In this document: positions 32,909 through 43,988 of the stretch, piece after piece
Layout: each line of letters starts with the position of its first letter
Numbering within the stretch: the stretch's first letter is position 1
From: JAXLWB01 sp046328715
Lineage (GTDB): Bacteria > Chloroflexota > Anaerolineae > Caldilineales > Caldilineaceae
Direction: 5' to 3'
NCBI GenBank assembly: GCA_046328715.1
Contig: JAXLWB010000024.1
Coordinates: 1-64,000, forward strand
DNA: 64,000 bases
The notes under the pieces: model-generated
Databases searched by the model: none
Told to the model about the DNA's origin: nothing
What the model saw: the letters and a program-made list of their open reading frames with translations, nothing else
Program-made: the position numbers and the translations under genes

Positions 32909-35094
32909 TGCAACGTGGGCAGAATCACTGGGCTGCCCACAAATGGCCCCTTTATGTCACGAACACGTTGAGTTGTACATGCTGCTTGCGTAGCGTTGAA
33001 GGCACTAGTGGCCACTGTAAAAGATTCGTCCAATAAGTGCTCAATCGTTGAGCTGTCTACTGGTCTACTCAATAGGTAGCCTTGACCAAAATTACAGCCC
33101 AATGCCTTCAACTGCGCAAGTTGTTCGATTGTTTCCACGCCCTCTGCCACTGCCTCCATACCCAAATCGTGTGCCATGGTAATCACCGCTCGCACAATCT
33201 CAGTATGGTTACTATTGTCCCCCATTCGGCTGACAAAGGAACGATCAATCTTTACTGCATGGATGGGGAAATCTTGTAGGTACGAGAGTGAAGAGTAGCC
33301 GGTGCCAAAGTCGTCGATGTGGAACTGAATACCCATCTCGTTCATCTTTTTGAAGATTGCGGTGACTTCAGGCGAACTGTGAAGCCAAGTACCTTCAGTA
33401 ATTTCCAATTTCAGACTGCTGGCGGCGACATCAACTTCCTTCAAGGTCGCACTCACCTGTGCTACAAAATCGGGTGTAAAGAACTGATGCCCCGAGATGT
33501 TGACACTGACGGTGAGTGGCGGTGCCTTGGGAAATTTCTCCTGCCAGGTACGAATTTGGAGACACGCCTCATGAATCACCCACTGGCCAATCGGCACAAT
33601 CAGTCCTGTTTCTTCTGCAATTGGGATAAATTCCGTAGGATTTACAAGCCCTCGTGTGGGGCTGCGCCAGCGCAGTAACGCTTCAAATCCTGTAATTTGT
33701 TCCGTTGCCAACCAGACGATCGGCTGATAGTAGAGCTCTAGTTCTTTCCGTTCCAGTGCATGACGTAGATCAGTCTCTAACTCCAAGCGTGCCAATGCTT
33801 GATCTCGCATATAGGGTTTGAAGATCTCAAAACGCGCTTTGCCTAACCGTTTGGCCTGGTACATTGCAATGTCGGCATCGCGCAAGGCGTCTTCAGGCTG
33901 TTCATAGCAATGAGCCTCAATGACAATGCCAATACTGGCAGAGGTTACCACTTGGTGTCCCTCTAAATTAAAGGGCATCTTTAGCTCGCTCTGAATTCGA
34001 TAGGCCTCATTTGTGACGTTACGTTCATCTTCTGACCCCTCAATCAAGATTACGAACTCATCACCACCGAGACGTGCGATCGTATGGCTCATGTGTAAAC
34101 AATTGCGCAACCTTTTAGCAATTGCGATTAGCAATTGATCACCGATCGTATGTCCCAAGCTGTCATTCACGACTTTGAAGTGATCGAGATCCAAAAATAG
34201 CACTGTAAAGCGGTAACTCTCGTGAAGCTTGACCAGAGCACTCGCGTGTTGGAGTCGGTCCATAAAGAGCGCCCGATTCGGCAACCCGGTTAAGGCGTCG
34301 TGCATAGCATCATAAGCCAACTGATTCTGCGCTCGTTGGCGCTCTTCAATTTCAGCATGTAATTTCGTATTGCTGTGCTGTAATTCTTCGGTTCGCTGCG
34401 CAACCCGCTGTTCTAGTTCTGCCTGTGCCTGCTGCAATTTTGTTTGGCTGATCTGCAATTGTTCATTCACTTTTGCCAAAGTAGTAGCAGCTTGTTGGTA
34501 CTCTTCCGTCTTTTCTTCAGCTCTCCGAATCGATACATTGAGTAAAATAGTGTTTGTTACAACCAGAAGCATTAGCATGTACAAATTCTTGAAAGCGGGC
34601 TCAATGCTAGCCGAAAGTGTAAACTTGCCACCAAAAGTAAAGTAAGACATCGCATTGATAGTTACAACACACAGTAGTGCAAAGAGATTCATGCTTCGTC
34701 GCCCCATTAATAGACCTACTAAGGGGATCATAGCAATGTAGATAAGAATTGATGGGCGTTCAATGCCATCAAAACTTACAATATTCGTATAGGTCACCAA
34801 GGAAAACAGTGTAGCAAGCAGAATAAAGGAGGCAAGTTGAATAAGTCCGCGCTTTGCAATGCCCCAAACGCTTCCAGCGGCTATGATCGCTGCAATGTCT
34901 GAAAGCAAAAGAGGAATGAATTGATTCTGTGGAGGAGCATCAATAAACAGCGTGACAACAGCAATCGAAACTGTAAGAACAATGATCACCAATGCAATAT
35001 TTAACCATCGAGCTGCGCGCTTCTCTTCTTGAGCTAAATGATCGGGTACAGCCAAAATCCGTTCCCATTGCATTCTCAGCGCTTGATATAGCAT
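32893..35094 (-). CDS. Membrane GGDEF-EAL cyclic-di-GMP protein
   Basis: A 733-residue protein; ATG 35094 with AAAGGA about 9 bases upstream. The N terminus has about six membrane helices (residues 30-190), followed by a coiled coil (about 195-265, AQAELEQRVAQRTEELQ). GGDEF near residue 343 is intact, so diguanylate cyclase activity is possible; no RxxD inhibitory site is seen at the usual place. EALLRW near 469 and DDFGTGYSSLSYL carry the EAL metal and catalytic residues, so c-di-GMP hydrolysis is likely. It would sense an unknown membrane or intracellular cue. Convergent with, and overlapping by 16 bases, the diterpene synthase gene. Confidence 0.94.
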   Translation of the reverse strand: MLYQALRMQWERILAVPDHLAQEEKRAARWLNIALVIIVLTVSIAVVTLFIDAPPQNQFIPLLLSDIAAIIAAGSVWGIAKRGLIQLASFILLATLFSLVTYTNIVSFDGIERPSILIYIAMIPLVGLLMGRRSMNLFALLCVVTINAMSYFTFGGKFTLSASIEPAFKNLYMLMLLVVTNTILLNVSIRRAEEKTEEYQQAATTLAKVNEQLQISQTKLQQAQAELEQRVAQRTEELQHSNTKLHAEIEERQRAQNQLAYDAMHDALTGLPNRALFMDRLQHASALVKLHESYRFTVLFLDLDHFKVVNDSLGHTIGDQLLIAIAKRLRNCLHMSHTIARLGGDEFVILIEGSEDERNVTNEAYRIQSELKMPFNLEGHQVVTSASIGIVIEAHCYEQPEDALRDADIAMYQAKRLGKARFEIFKPYMRDQALARLELETDLRHALERKELELYYQPIVWLATEQITGFEALLRWRSPTRGLVNPTEFIPIAEETGLIVPIGQWVIHEACLQIRTWQEKFPKAPPLTVSVNISGHQFFTPDFVAQVSATLKEVDVAASSLKLEITEGTWLHSSPEVTAIFKKMNEMGIQFHIDDFGTGYSSLSYLQDFPIHAVKIDRSFVSRMGDNSNHTEIVRAVITMAHDLGMEAVAEGVETIEQLAQLKALGCNFGQGYLLSRPVDSSTIEHLLDESFTVATSAFNATQAACTTQRVRDIKGPFVGSPVILPTLHQQIS

Positions 35095-35413
35095 CGATAC
35101 ATTCCTTTATGCTTGGTTGCGCGTAACCAAGCAACGACAAATTTGACCGACTCATACTGCTATTGCGAGGGTATTATTTCTTCGTTGTATAGAGCATTAC
35201 GCTTTCTACTGTTAATTTTAAAAGAATGTAGTGTAAATATATGTAAAGTTAATCTTAATTTAAAATGAAGATAGTATAAATTTCATTCTTTGTCAATGCA
35301 AGAATACTTACAATTACGTTTTTGTAGGCAGTTAAATTACATTTCGTAGGGTATAGCGAGGAGAGTTATGAGATCCTAAAGCGCTAAAGAAATCACTCCG
35401 TATAGTTACCGAA

Positions 35414-35452
35414 ACAAAGTGAGGAACTGAGCGCTTCAGTTCCTCACTTTGT
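35414..35452. terminator. Perfect 17-bp stem hairpin
   Basis: ACAAAGTGAGGAACTGA (35414-35430) pairs exactly with TCAGTTCCTCACTTTGT across GCGCT. There is no long U-run on either side. It lies in a gene-free stretch (35095-35691), next to the relic at 35505, and may be its former terminator. Confidence 0.6.
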
Positions 35453-35504
35453 CGTTAACCTCAAATCAGTAACTACCGACCTATACCAAGAGCAGGGCAC
35501 ATCC

Positions 35505-35643
35505 TTATTTCCTCACCAGTGGCAAGAAGATACGTTGCGCTTGCATACGGTCAACAGTCCATAATTGCCGATGCCGCCGCAGCAAAAACTGCAACTTCTG
35601 CCAATGACTTTCGTATACTTCAGTTGAGACGTATACTTATAGT
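35505..35643 (-). pseudogene. Relic of an exported-protein gene ending in IFLPLVRK
   Basis: The minus strand is open for about 45 codons to a stop at 35505 and ends QRIFLPLVRK, a version of the YLPLV tail found on other exported proteins here. There is no start codon with a ribosome site, and a stop lies just upstream, so only the tail remains. A terminator-like hairpin follows directly (35414-35452). Confidence 0.45.
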
Positions 35644-35691
35644 GAATTGATCAAGACTTACTTTTCATAGAAACGGATAGGAGACAATGAT

Positions 35692-36435
35692 ATGGCTGTC
35701 GACTATGAGATTTTTGGGACGATTTTGCCCGTACTCAAGGTCAAACTCAAACCAGGCGATAAGATTTTTTCATCCTCGGGTGGCATGAGTTGGATGACAC
35801 AAAATGTCGTCATGGATACGAATTCGGGTGGTGGCTTGGGAAAGATGTTTCGCCGCGCGCTTTCTGGCGAATCGCTCTTTATCGTCGATTACTATACCCA
35901 GGGTGGTGATGGCGAGGTGGCCTTTGCCAACGAATTTCCTGGAAAGATCGTTGTACTCAACATGCAGGAAGGCCAGCACATGATTGTTCAGAAGGATGCT
36001 TTCATGTGCGCAGAGAAAAATGTTGATGTTGATCTACACTTCCGCAAGAAACTGGGGGCAGGCTTATTTGGAGGCGAAGGTTTCATTCTGCAGAAGTTGA
36101 GTGGTCCTGGACAGGCGTTTGTCAACTTTGATGGCGAGATTGTGGAAATGAGCCTTGCCCCTGGTGAGCTTCTGCGCGTGGATACAGGTCATGTTGCCAT
36201 GTTCGAACCCACGGTTGATTTTGACATTGAACTACAACGAGGCTTCAAAAATATACTTCTAGGCGGCGAAGGGTTGTTCCTGGCAACCCTTCGTGGCCCT
36301 GGACGTGTTTATCTGCAATCGATGCCAATTGGCAAGTTAGCCCAGAAGATTGGCCAATATATGCCGCAAGTGGGTGGCAGCGGACAGAGCGGTGGTCTCA
36401 ATGTGAATTTGGGACAGTTGTTGGGCGGCGAGTAA
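35692..36435 (+). CDS. AIM24-family (TIGR00266) protein
   Basis: A 247-residue soluble protein with the double-beta-helix pattern of the AIM24/DUF124 family: LKVKLKPGDKIFSSSGGM near residues 14-31, GGEGFILQKLSGPGQAF near 115-131, and GGEGLFLATLRGPGRVY near 193-209. The C terminus is a Gly/Gln tail. ATG 35692 is preceded by AGGAG about 10 bases upstream. Bacterial members are widespread and of unknown function (the mitochondrial homologue is an inner-membrane organiser). Monocistronic, followed by a word-repeat hairpin. Confidence 0.9.
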   Translation: MAVDYEIFGTILPVLKVKLKPGDKIFSSSGGMSWMTQNVVMDTNSGGGLGKMFRRALSGESLFIVDYYTQGGDGEVAFANEFPGKIVVLNMQEGQHMIVQKDAFMCAEKNVDVDLHFRKKLGAGLFGGEGFILQKLSGPGQAFVNFDGEIVEMSLAPGELLRVDTGHVAMFEPTVDFDIELQRGFKNILLGGEGLFLATLRGPGRVYLQSMPIGKLAQKIGQYMPQVGGSGQSGGLNVNLGQLLGGE

Positions 36436-36440
36436 CACAG

Positions 36441-36537
36441 GTCAGTGGGTCAGTAAGTCAGTACTGTGGCTCTCCGACCTGCCGCCGCAATGATTTACTG
36501 TCCTGTTGATTCACTGTTCCACTGACTCACTCATTCT
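36441..36537. repeat. Word-repeat hairpin after the AIM24 gene
   Basis: GTCAGTGGGTCAGTAAGTCAGTA words on the left pair with ACTGTCCTGTTGATTCACTG..CACTGACTCAC words on the right. It is the same word set as in the greA-lysS spacer at 53908. Confidence 0.6.
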
Positions 36538-36552
36538 TACAAGGATCAAAGC

Positions 36553-37578
36553 ATGTCCTCTTGGTCTCCACCTGCTCATTGGCAGAAAATTACGACGATC
36601 GACGCTCATACTGGCGGCGAACCCTTCCGCGTGATCACGGGTGGATTGCCGCTTGTGTTGGGGAAGACGATTCTCGAACGACGCCGTTATGCCAAAGAAC
36701 AGTTGGACGCGTTGCGTACAGCTTTGATGTGGGAGCCGCGTGGCCACGCCGACATGTATGGCTGTATCATCACGCCACCAGTGACGCCAGGCGCAGATCT
36801 CGGCATTCTCTTTTTACACAATGAGGGTTACAGCAGCATGTGCGGCCACGGCATCATCGCTATTACCAAAGTGGCCTTGGAAACTGGAATGTTGCCCATA
36901 CAAGAGCCGCTGACTACGGTCAAGGTCGATGCTCCGGCTGGTTTGATCACTGCTTACGCTCGGGTGACGCAGGGACGGGTGGAAGCGGTTTACTTCCACA
37001 ATGTCCCTTCCTTCGTGGTTCAACTTGATGCATTAGTTGATGTGCCGGGGCTGGGCAAGGTGCGTTATGATCTTGCCTTTGGTGGTGCCTTCTACGCCTA
37101 TGTGCAGGCAGCAGATGTGGGATTGCGTTGCACTGCCGATGAATTCCGCCCACTGATCGAAAAAGGAATGCAGATCAAACGTGCTGTGATGGCGTCGCGT
37201 AGGATTGAGCATCCCTTTGAGCCTGATTTGGGCTTCTTATACGGCGTGATTTTCATCGCCCCACCGATTGGCGAAGGAGCGCAGAGCCGCAATGTCTGTA
37301 TCTTTGCCGAAGGAGAAGTGGATCGTTCGCCAACAGGTACAGGTGTCAGCGGACGGCTGGCGATTCATCATGCCCGTGGCGAATTGAGACCAAGCGAACC
37401 GATTGTGATCGAAAGTATTGTGGGCAGCCGATTCCGCGGGCAGGTGGTCAATGAGACAAGCTTTGGTCCCTATCGTGCGATTATTCCCGAGGTAGAAGGG
37501 ACTGCCTATATTACCGGTCGCCACGAATTCCTGATTGACCCCGACGACCCGTTTCGAGAAGGCTTTATTTTGAGGTGA
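36553..37578 (+). CDS. Proline racemase superfamily: trans-3-hydroxy-L-proline dehydratase (predicted)
   Basis: A 341-residue protein of the proline racemase/hydroxyproline epimerase superfamily. ATG 36553, with AAGGA about 8 bases upstream. First catalytic site: YSSMCGHGIIA, Cys near residue 96. Second site: DRSPTGTGVSG near 258-268, where the racemase Cys is Thr. The Cys/Thr pair is the mark of trans-3-hydroxy-L-proline dehydratases, which make pyrroline-2-carboxylate, so dehydratase is favoured over racemase. Monocistronic between AIM24 and the converging gyrA-type gene; catabolic genes for the product are not in view. Confidence 0.85.
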   Translation: MSSWSPPAHWQKITTIDAHTGGEPFRVITGGLPLVLGKTILERRRYAKEQLDALRTALMWEPRGHADMYGCIITPPVTPGADLGILFLHNEGYSSMCGHGIIAITKVALETGMLPIQEPLTTVKVDAPAGLITAYARVTQGRVEAVYFHNVPSFVVQLDALVDVPGLGKVRYDLAFGGAFYAYVQAADVGLRCTADEFRPLIEKGMQIKRAVMASRRIEHPFEPDLGFLYGVIFIAPPIGEGAQSRNVCIFAEGEVDRSPTGTGVSGRLAIHHARGELRPSEPIVIESIVGSRFRGQVVNETSFGPYRAIIPEVEGTAYITGRHEFLIDPDDPFREGFILR

Positions 37579-37635
37579 AGCAAAGTGGCAAAGTGTAGGG
37601 TAAAATTCCTACGACTTTGCCACTTTGCAACTTTG

Positions 37636-37640
<5 letters not shown>
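37579..37640. terminator. Bidirectional hairpin between convergent genes
   Basis: AAAGTGGCAAAGT (37582-37594) pairs with ACTTTGCCACTTT (37614-37626), with inner GTAGG/CCTAC. Both the dehydratase and the gyrA-type gene end here. Confidence 0.75.
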
Positions 37641-40680
<3,040 letters not shown>

Positions 40681-40737
40681 AATGATTTATTTGGATAAGA
40701 GCGGTTTGGCAAATCTACTGTTGACTTGATAATCGCT

Positions 40738-40822
40738 GCAAAACTTACACGAGACAAGGAGAAGTTAAGATTGTTTCTCGAAAAAGCCCACGCTGGAATG
40801 ATGTTTTGCGTAAGTTTTGGAT
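40738..40822 (-). promoter_or_regulatory. Nested hairpin in the gyrA-type leader
   Basis: CAAAACTTAC and GTAAGTTTTG form an outer stem, with an inner CGAGACAA/TTGTTTCTCG stem, within the 5' untranslated region that the promoter at 40852 would give. It may affect stability or sense supercoiling; no U-run follows. Confidence 0.45.
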
Positions 40823-40851
40823 CTTGTAGAACATGCGTTCTTTTTTGATCT

Positions 40852-40880
40852 AGTATATCCTGAAAATCGAAATATGTCTA
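40852..40880 (-). promoter_or_regulatory. Sigma-70-type promoter for the gyrA-type gene
   Basis: On the minus strand TAGACA (40875-40880) and TATACT (40852-40857) are 17 bases apart, about 170 bases before the start codon. Confidence 0.6.
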
Positions 40881-40943
40881 GATAGGGATTGTGAAGGGAG
40901 CAGTTCGGAAGTGATTCAAAACCCGAGAACGATCACAATTCGA

Positions 40944-41699
40944 TTACGGAGTGAAAGAGGAATGACCCCGTTGCCAGGGCACACTGGTCAAGAGCGGGGC
41001 GTAGAGATCATCCTGAGGATCAATCTGTAGCGCTGCAAGTTCCTCCGGGCGAGGGTTGCGGTTTTGGAAGTGGACGAAGGGTAAGTCATGGATAACGGCG
41101 AGTGGCGTTGACTCGTCCCCTTCGCCCATGACCAACACGGCGGCGACTGCCAGGGCATTGGCCACGTTGACGCGCGTCATACGCAGCGGGCGTCCGAAGA
41201 GATCGGGCTTGCCTACATAGTCATTGAGTGCCGCAAAGCCGCTGTGGGCAATTGCCACCCCATTAACGCCCCACCGCATCATGATAGGGCTGCTGTCTGT
41301 GATCACGACCCCAGCGTGCTGGATGGCGAAGCGCTGGCAAAGATAGTGGCGGATTTGATTGGCGACTTGCTGTGGTTGTTCGGGCCACAAGATATAGAAG
41401 CCATCCCCGTTTGATTCATCTATACCTGCATTGGCCGAAAGCAGATGGTTCTTGATGGTCAAGGTGACCCCATAGCGGCTGGCTGTGGGTGGCAAAAAGC
41501 GGTCGCTTTCGGCCTCAATACACTGCTGACGATTTACCGTATCGCTGCGCACAATGCGTCCCTGGCAGATGGCGATAATTTTCGACGTGATCGCTAAAAC
41601 TGAGTTCGTTGCAAACTCAGTTACATGCGCATCAAGCACGCGGAATAGGTCGCGCTCGTCCAGTGGGATTATTTCGGTATGGATGGGTTGGATGTGCAT
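40944..41699 (-). CDS. CofE-like coenzyme F420-0:L-glutamate ligase family protein
   Basis: A 251-residue protein with the F420-ligase fold: LAITSKIIAICQGRIV near residues 35-50, SANAGIDESNGDGFYIL near 88-104, VVITDSSPIMMRWGVNGVAI near 130-149 and the C-terminal VNVANALAVAAVLVMGEGDE near 178-197. CofE adds glutamates to F420-0 using GTP. In the CofE proteins I remember, the middle motif is SDTFGRPWR; here it is TDSSPIMMRW, so the substrate may differ. No other F420 gene is in the window. It follows a long inverted-repeat element. Confidence 0.75.
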   Translation of the reverse strand: MHIQPIHTEIIPLDERDLFRVLDAHVTEFATNSVLAITSKIIAICQGRIVRSDTVNRQQCIEAESDRFLPPTASRYGVTLTIKNHLLSANAGIDESNGDGFYILWPEQPQQVANQIRHYLCQRFAIQHAGVVITDSSPIMMRWGVNGVAIAHSGFAALNDYVGKPDLFGRPLRMTRVNVANALAVAAVLVMGEGDESTPLAVIHDLPFVHFQNRNPRPEELAALQIDPQDDLYAPLLTSVPWQRGHSSFTP

Positions 41700-41720
41700 G
41701 TGGGTTCCGTAGTCACTACA

Positions 41721-41857
41721 AACCCCACCCTAACCCTCCCCGACTGCAGGGAGGGAACTGTGATAGGACGAATTCTGTTTGCTCTTCTAACCACAAAACT
41801 GAATCCTTCCCGTGACAGTTCCCTCCCAACAGCTTGAGGAGGGTTAGGGTGGGGTGG
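41721..41857. repeat. CCCTCCCTAACCCTCCCC long inverted-repeat element, copy 3
   Basis: ACCCCACCCTAACCCTCCCC pairs with GGAGGGTTAGGGTGGGG at the other end, with inner GGGAGGGAACTG / CAGTTCCCTCCC arms. It fills nearly the whole spacer between the CofE-like gene and the ST7-like gene. Confidence 0.8.
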
Positions 41858-41858
41858 T

Positions 41859-43769
41859 TTACTTTGCCACCGTCTTCAACCAATCCACTGCACCTGGTGT
41901 GGCGCGCCAATGGCGGAGATGGCTGCTGGCATAGGTGACCGCTTCATCTTCGTCACCAAAGCCAACGTAGGGAGGTAGTTTGGCTGGAATCCGTTTTTTC
42001 CCAGTCAGATAGGCAGGAACATATTCGTTGCCTTTGATCGCTGCATTCAGTAGTTTCTTGGCAGCGACACTCGCTCCGTCTTTACGAAAGGCCAGCAGCG
42101 CCTGCGAATACATCCATTCGGCCATGGCATCGTCCGGGTATTGTTTAATCAGCTTGCGAGCGTCATCGTCTTTCTGCTCTTCTAAAAGCAGGTTCAGGAG
42201 CGAATAGCGAATACCTTGGTTGTCATTTGGGTTCAGACGTAACAGTTCGCGGAAATGCTGACTGGCTTCGTCCTTGCGTTCCACTGACCATAAGGTCGTG
42301 GCGAGACCTGCACGGGCGCGCATATAGGGCCGAGTTTCGATCAGTCCCCAGAAGTAGCCTGCATTTTCCTTAAAGAACTTCTTGCCCAAGGCTCTTTCCC
42401 CAGCCGCGATCCCTTGTTCGTAGTAGTTGATTGCCTCTTCGCGGGTTTTAGCGGCTTCTTCGGCTAATAGAACATAGGCATCAGCACAATCGGCAGAAAT
42501 CGCTAAGGCTTGTTTGGCTTTGGCGATCCGTTTGACCTTGCTCTTCTCTTCCCAAGCATCGTACATGATCTGCTGCGCCTGATCGACAGCAGAATCTTGG
42601 CCGCCTGTTTTTACCACTGGCTCGTCTGACAGCTCGTTTGGCAGGGAGAGTCCAAGACCGCTTAACATTCCCTCCATCGCCCGGCGGAAATTAGCCATAT
42701 CGTCGTCTGAAATCCGCTCCTGTACGGGAGCCATCAGCAGCCGACTGGGCAGTTCGCCTGCAGGATAGGTGATATGGACTTCGCGAGTTCCTTTCGCAGT
42801 CTCTACGCTAATCTTAGCATCGGCTGGCTGCAACTCATCGTCGTCGTTCACTTCCAAATGTTCATCGACAAAGATGGGCAGGGCGCGCAACACAGCTTCA
42901 TACCACTCGATATCAGCCAGAGAAGGGCGCTTCACTGCTTCCTCTTTAGGCTTAATGGTGATTGGCACTGGGTAAAGCTCGTCTTCTGTAATGCGCCAGC
43001 CATACTTTTCGACTGCTTCCAAGTCATCAAAGGGAGTTTCTGTGATTTCGTTAAAGTAAAGGGCGTGGGCCCCCTTGGCTGGAATCGACTTTTCGGGATC
43101 GCCGCTATTCTCGATCACTCGGATATAATCCTTCCAGGCATCATACACTGCCAATCCATATTCCAACCCGCCATCGCCCATTACGGCTACGGTGCGCTTC
43201 CGTTTGTCGCCACTCACCTCGATCTTGACTGGCTCAGAATCATTGAGCATGTCCCACACTTCCGCTTCATAAAAATCAGCCGCAGCGTCAAAAAAGCGCC
43301 CTACCAACTCTGGTGTAACACCTTCGGCAGCCAATAAGCCAGGAATGAACGTCGAGCCTTGCATGGATTGCTCTAACTCGGCAATCACGTCATCAAAACC
43401 TGGTGGGCGGGGTGTGAACTGGACATGAATATCAAAATCGGCAAACTCCGGAATCAACGCATCAGCCAACTCGCTATTTTCAATGGCGATAACCGTAGGA
43501 CGATGCGGCTTGGCGTTGGTTACTGGGTGACGTTGCTTGATTGTTTTGTAGAGAATGTCACTCAGATCTTTGGCAGTCGGGCGATTCTGCAGTAACTCTA
43601 CCTGTTGAATCATCCCGATGTCTGTAACAACCACAAATGTAATCCAAGGGCGAAAGGGGGCTCCATCCTCAGAATCTACCCAAGCTCGCATTTGCTGGAT
43701 TGCGACAAACCAACTCTCTTTTTGCTGCGGTAGATCCAAGAGTGTTTTTGCAGAGCGATGACGTGGCAT
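41859..43769 (-). CDS. Two-part protein: N-terminal DUF6930/DUF7309-like region and ST7/TPR-like C terminus
   Basis: A 636-residue soluble protein; ATG 43769 with AAAGGAG 8 bases upstream. Residues about 1-350 form the kind of uncharacterised region often found with WITFVVVTDIGMIQQVEL and PHRPTVIAIENSELADAL patterns. Residues about 415-580 are ST7/TPR-like (AYVLLAEEAAKTREEAINYYEQGI, AGYFWGLIETRPYMRAR, LRLNPNDNQGIRY). The final 45 residues are a small KLPPYVGFGDEDEAVTYA module. It is likely a scaffolding or regulatory protein; no catalytic motif is seen. Domain names are from memory of similar architectures and should be checked. Confidence 0.75.
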   Translation of the reverse strand: MPRHRSAKTLLDLPQQKESWFVAIQQMRAWVDSEDGAPFRPWITFVVVTDIGMIQQVELLQNRPTAKDLSDILYKTIKQRHPVTNAKPHRPTVIAIENSELADALIPEFADFDIHVQFTPRPPGFDDVIAELEQSMQGSTFIPGLLAAEGVTPELVGRFFDAAADFYEAEVWDMLNDSEPVKIEVSGDKRKRTVAVMGDGGLEYGLAVYDAWKDYIRVIENSGDPEKSIPAKGAHALYFNEITETPFDDLEAVEKYGWRITEDELYPVPITIKPKEEAVKRPSLADIEWYEAVLRALPIFVDEHLEVNDDDELQPADAKISVETAKGTREVHITYPAGELPSRLLMAPVQERISDDDMANFRRAMEGMLSGLGLSLPNELSDEPVVKTGGQDSAVDQAQQIMYDAWEEKSKVKRIAKAKQALAISADCADAYVLLAEEAAKTREEAINYYEQGIAAGERALGKKFFKENAGYFWGLIETRPYMRARAGLATTLWSVERKDEASQHFRELLRLNPNDNQGIRYSLLNLLLEEQKDDDARKLIKQYPDDAMAEWMYSQALLAFRKDGASVAAKKLLNAAIKGNEYVPAYLTGKKRIPAKLPPYVGFGDEDEAVTYASSHLRHWRATPGAVDWLKTVAK

Positions 43770-43921
43770 AGCTTGACTCCTTTCGGTGGAATGGCAAAGG
43801 ATAAATTACGCGTGTCTAATTCCATTTCATCCTTCGTAATTTCAATTTTTTCGTAACTCATTCCCTGTGATGAGTATAACATACGGAGTCAAGCATATGG
43901 GGTTTAGATGAGTATAGGAAA

Positions 43922-43966
43922 GAAAAAAGGGTAAAAGGATGATGAGCATTGATCCTTTTACCCTTA
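43922..43966 (-). terminator. Rho-independent terminator of uvrB
   Basis: On the minus strand AAGGGTAAAAGGAT (43952-43965) pairs over 14 bp with ATCCTTTTACCCTT (43927-43940) and is followed by a TTTTTT run. It lies 23 bases after the uvrB stop. Confidence 0.9.
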
Positions 43967-43988
43967 AATACGAATTGAACTAAATTTC

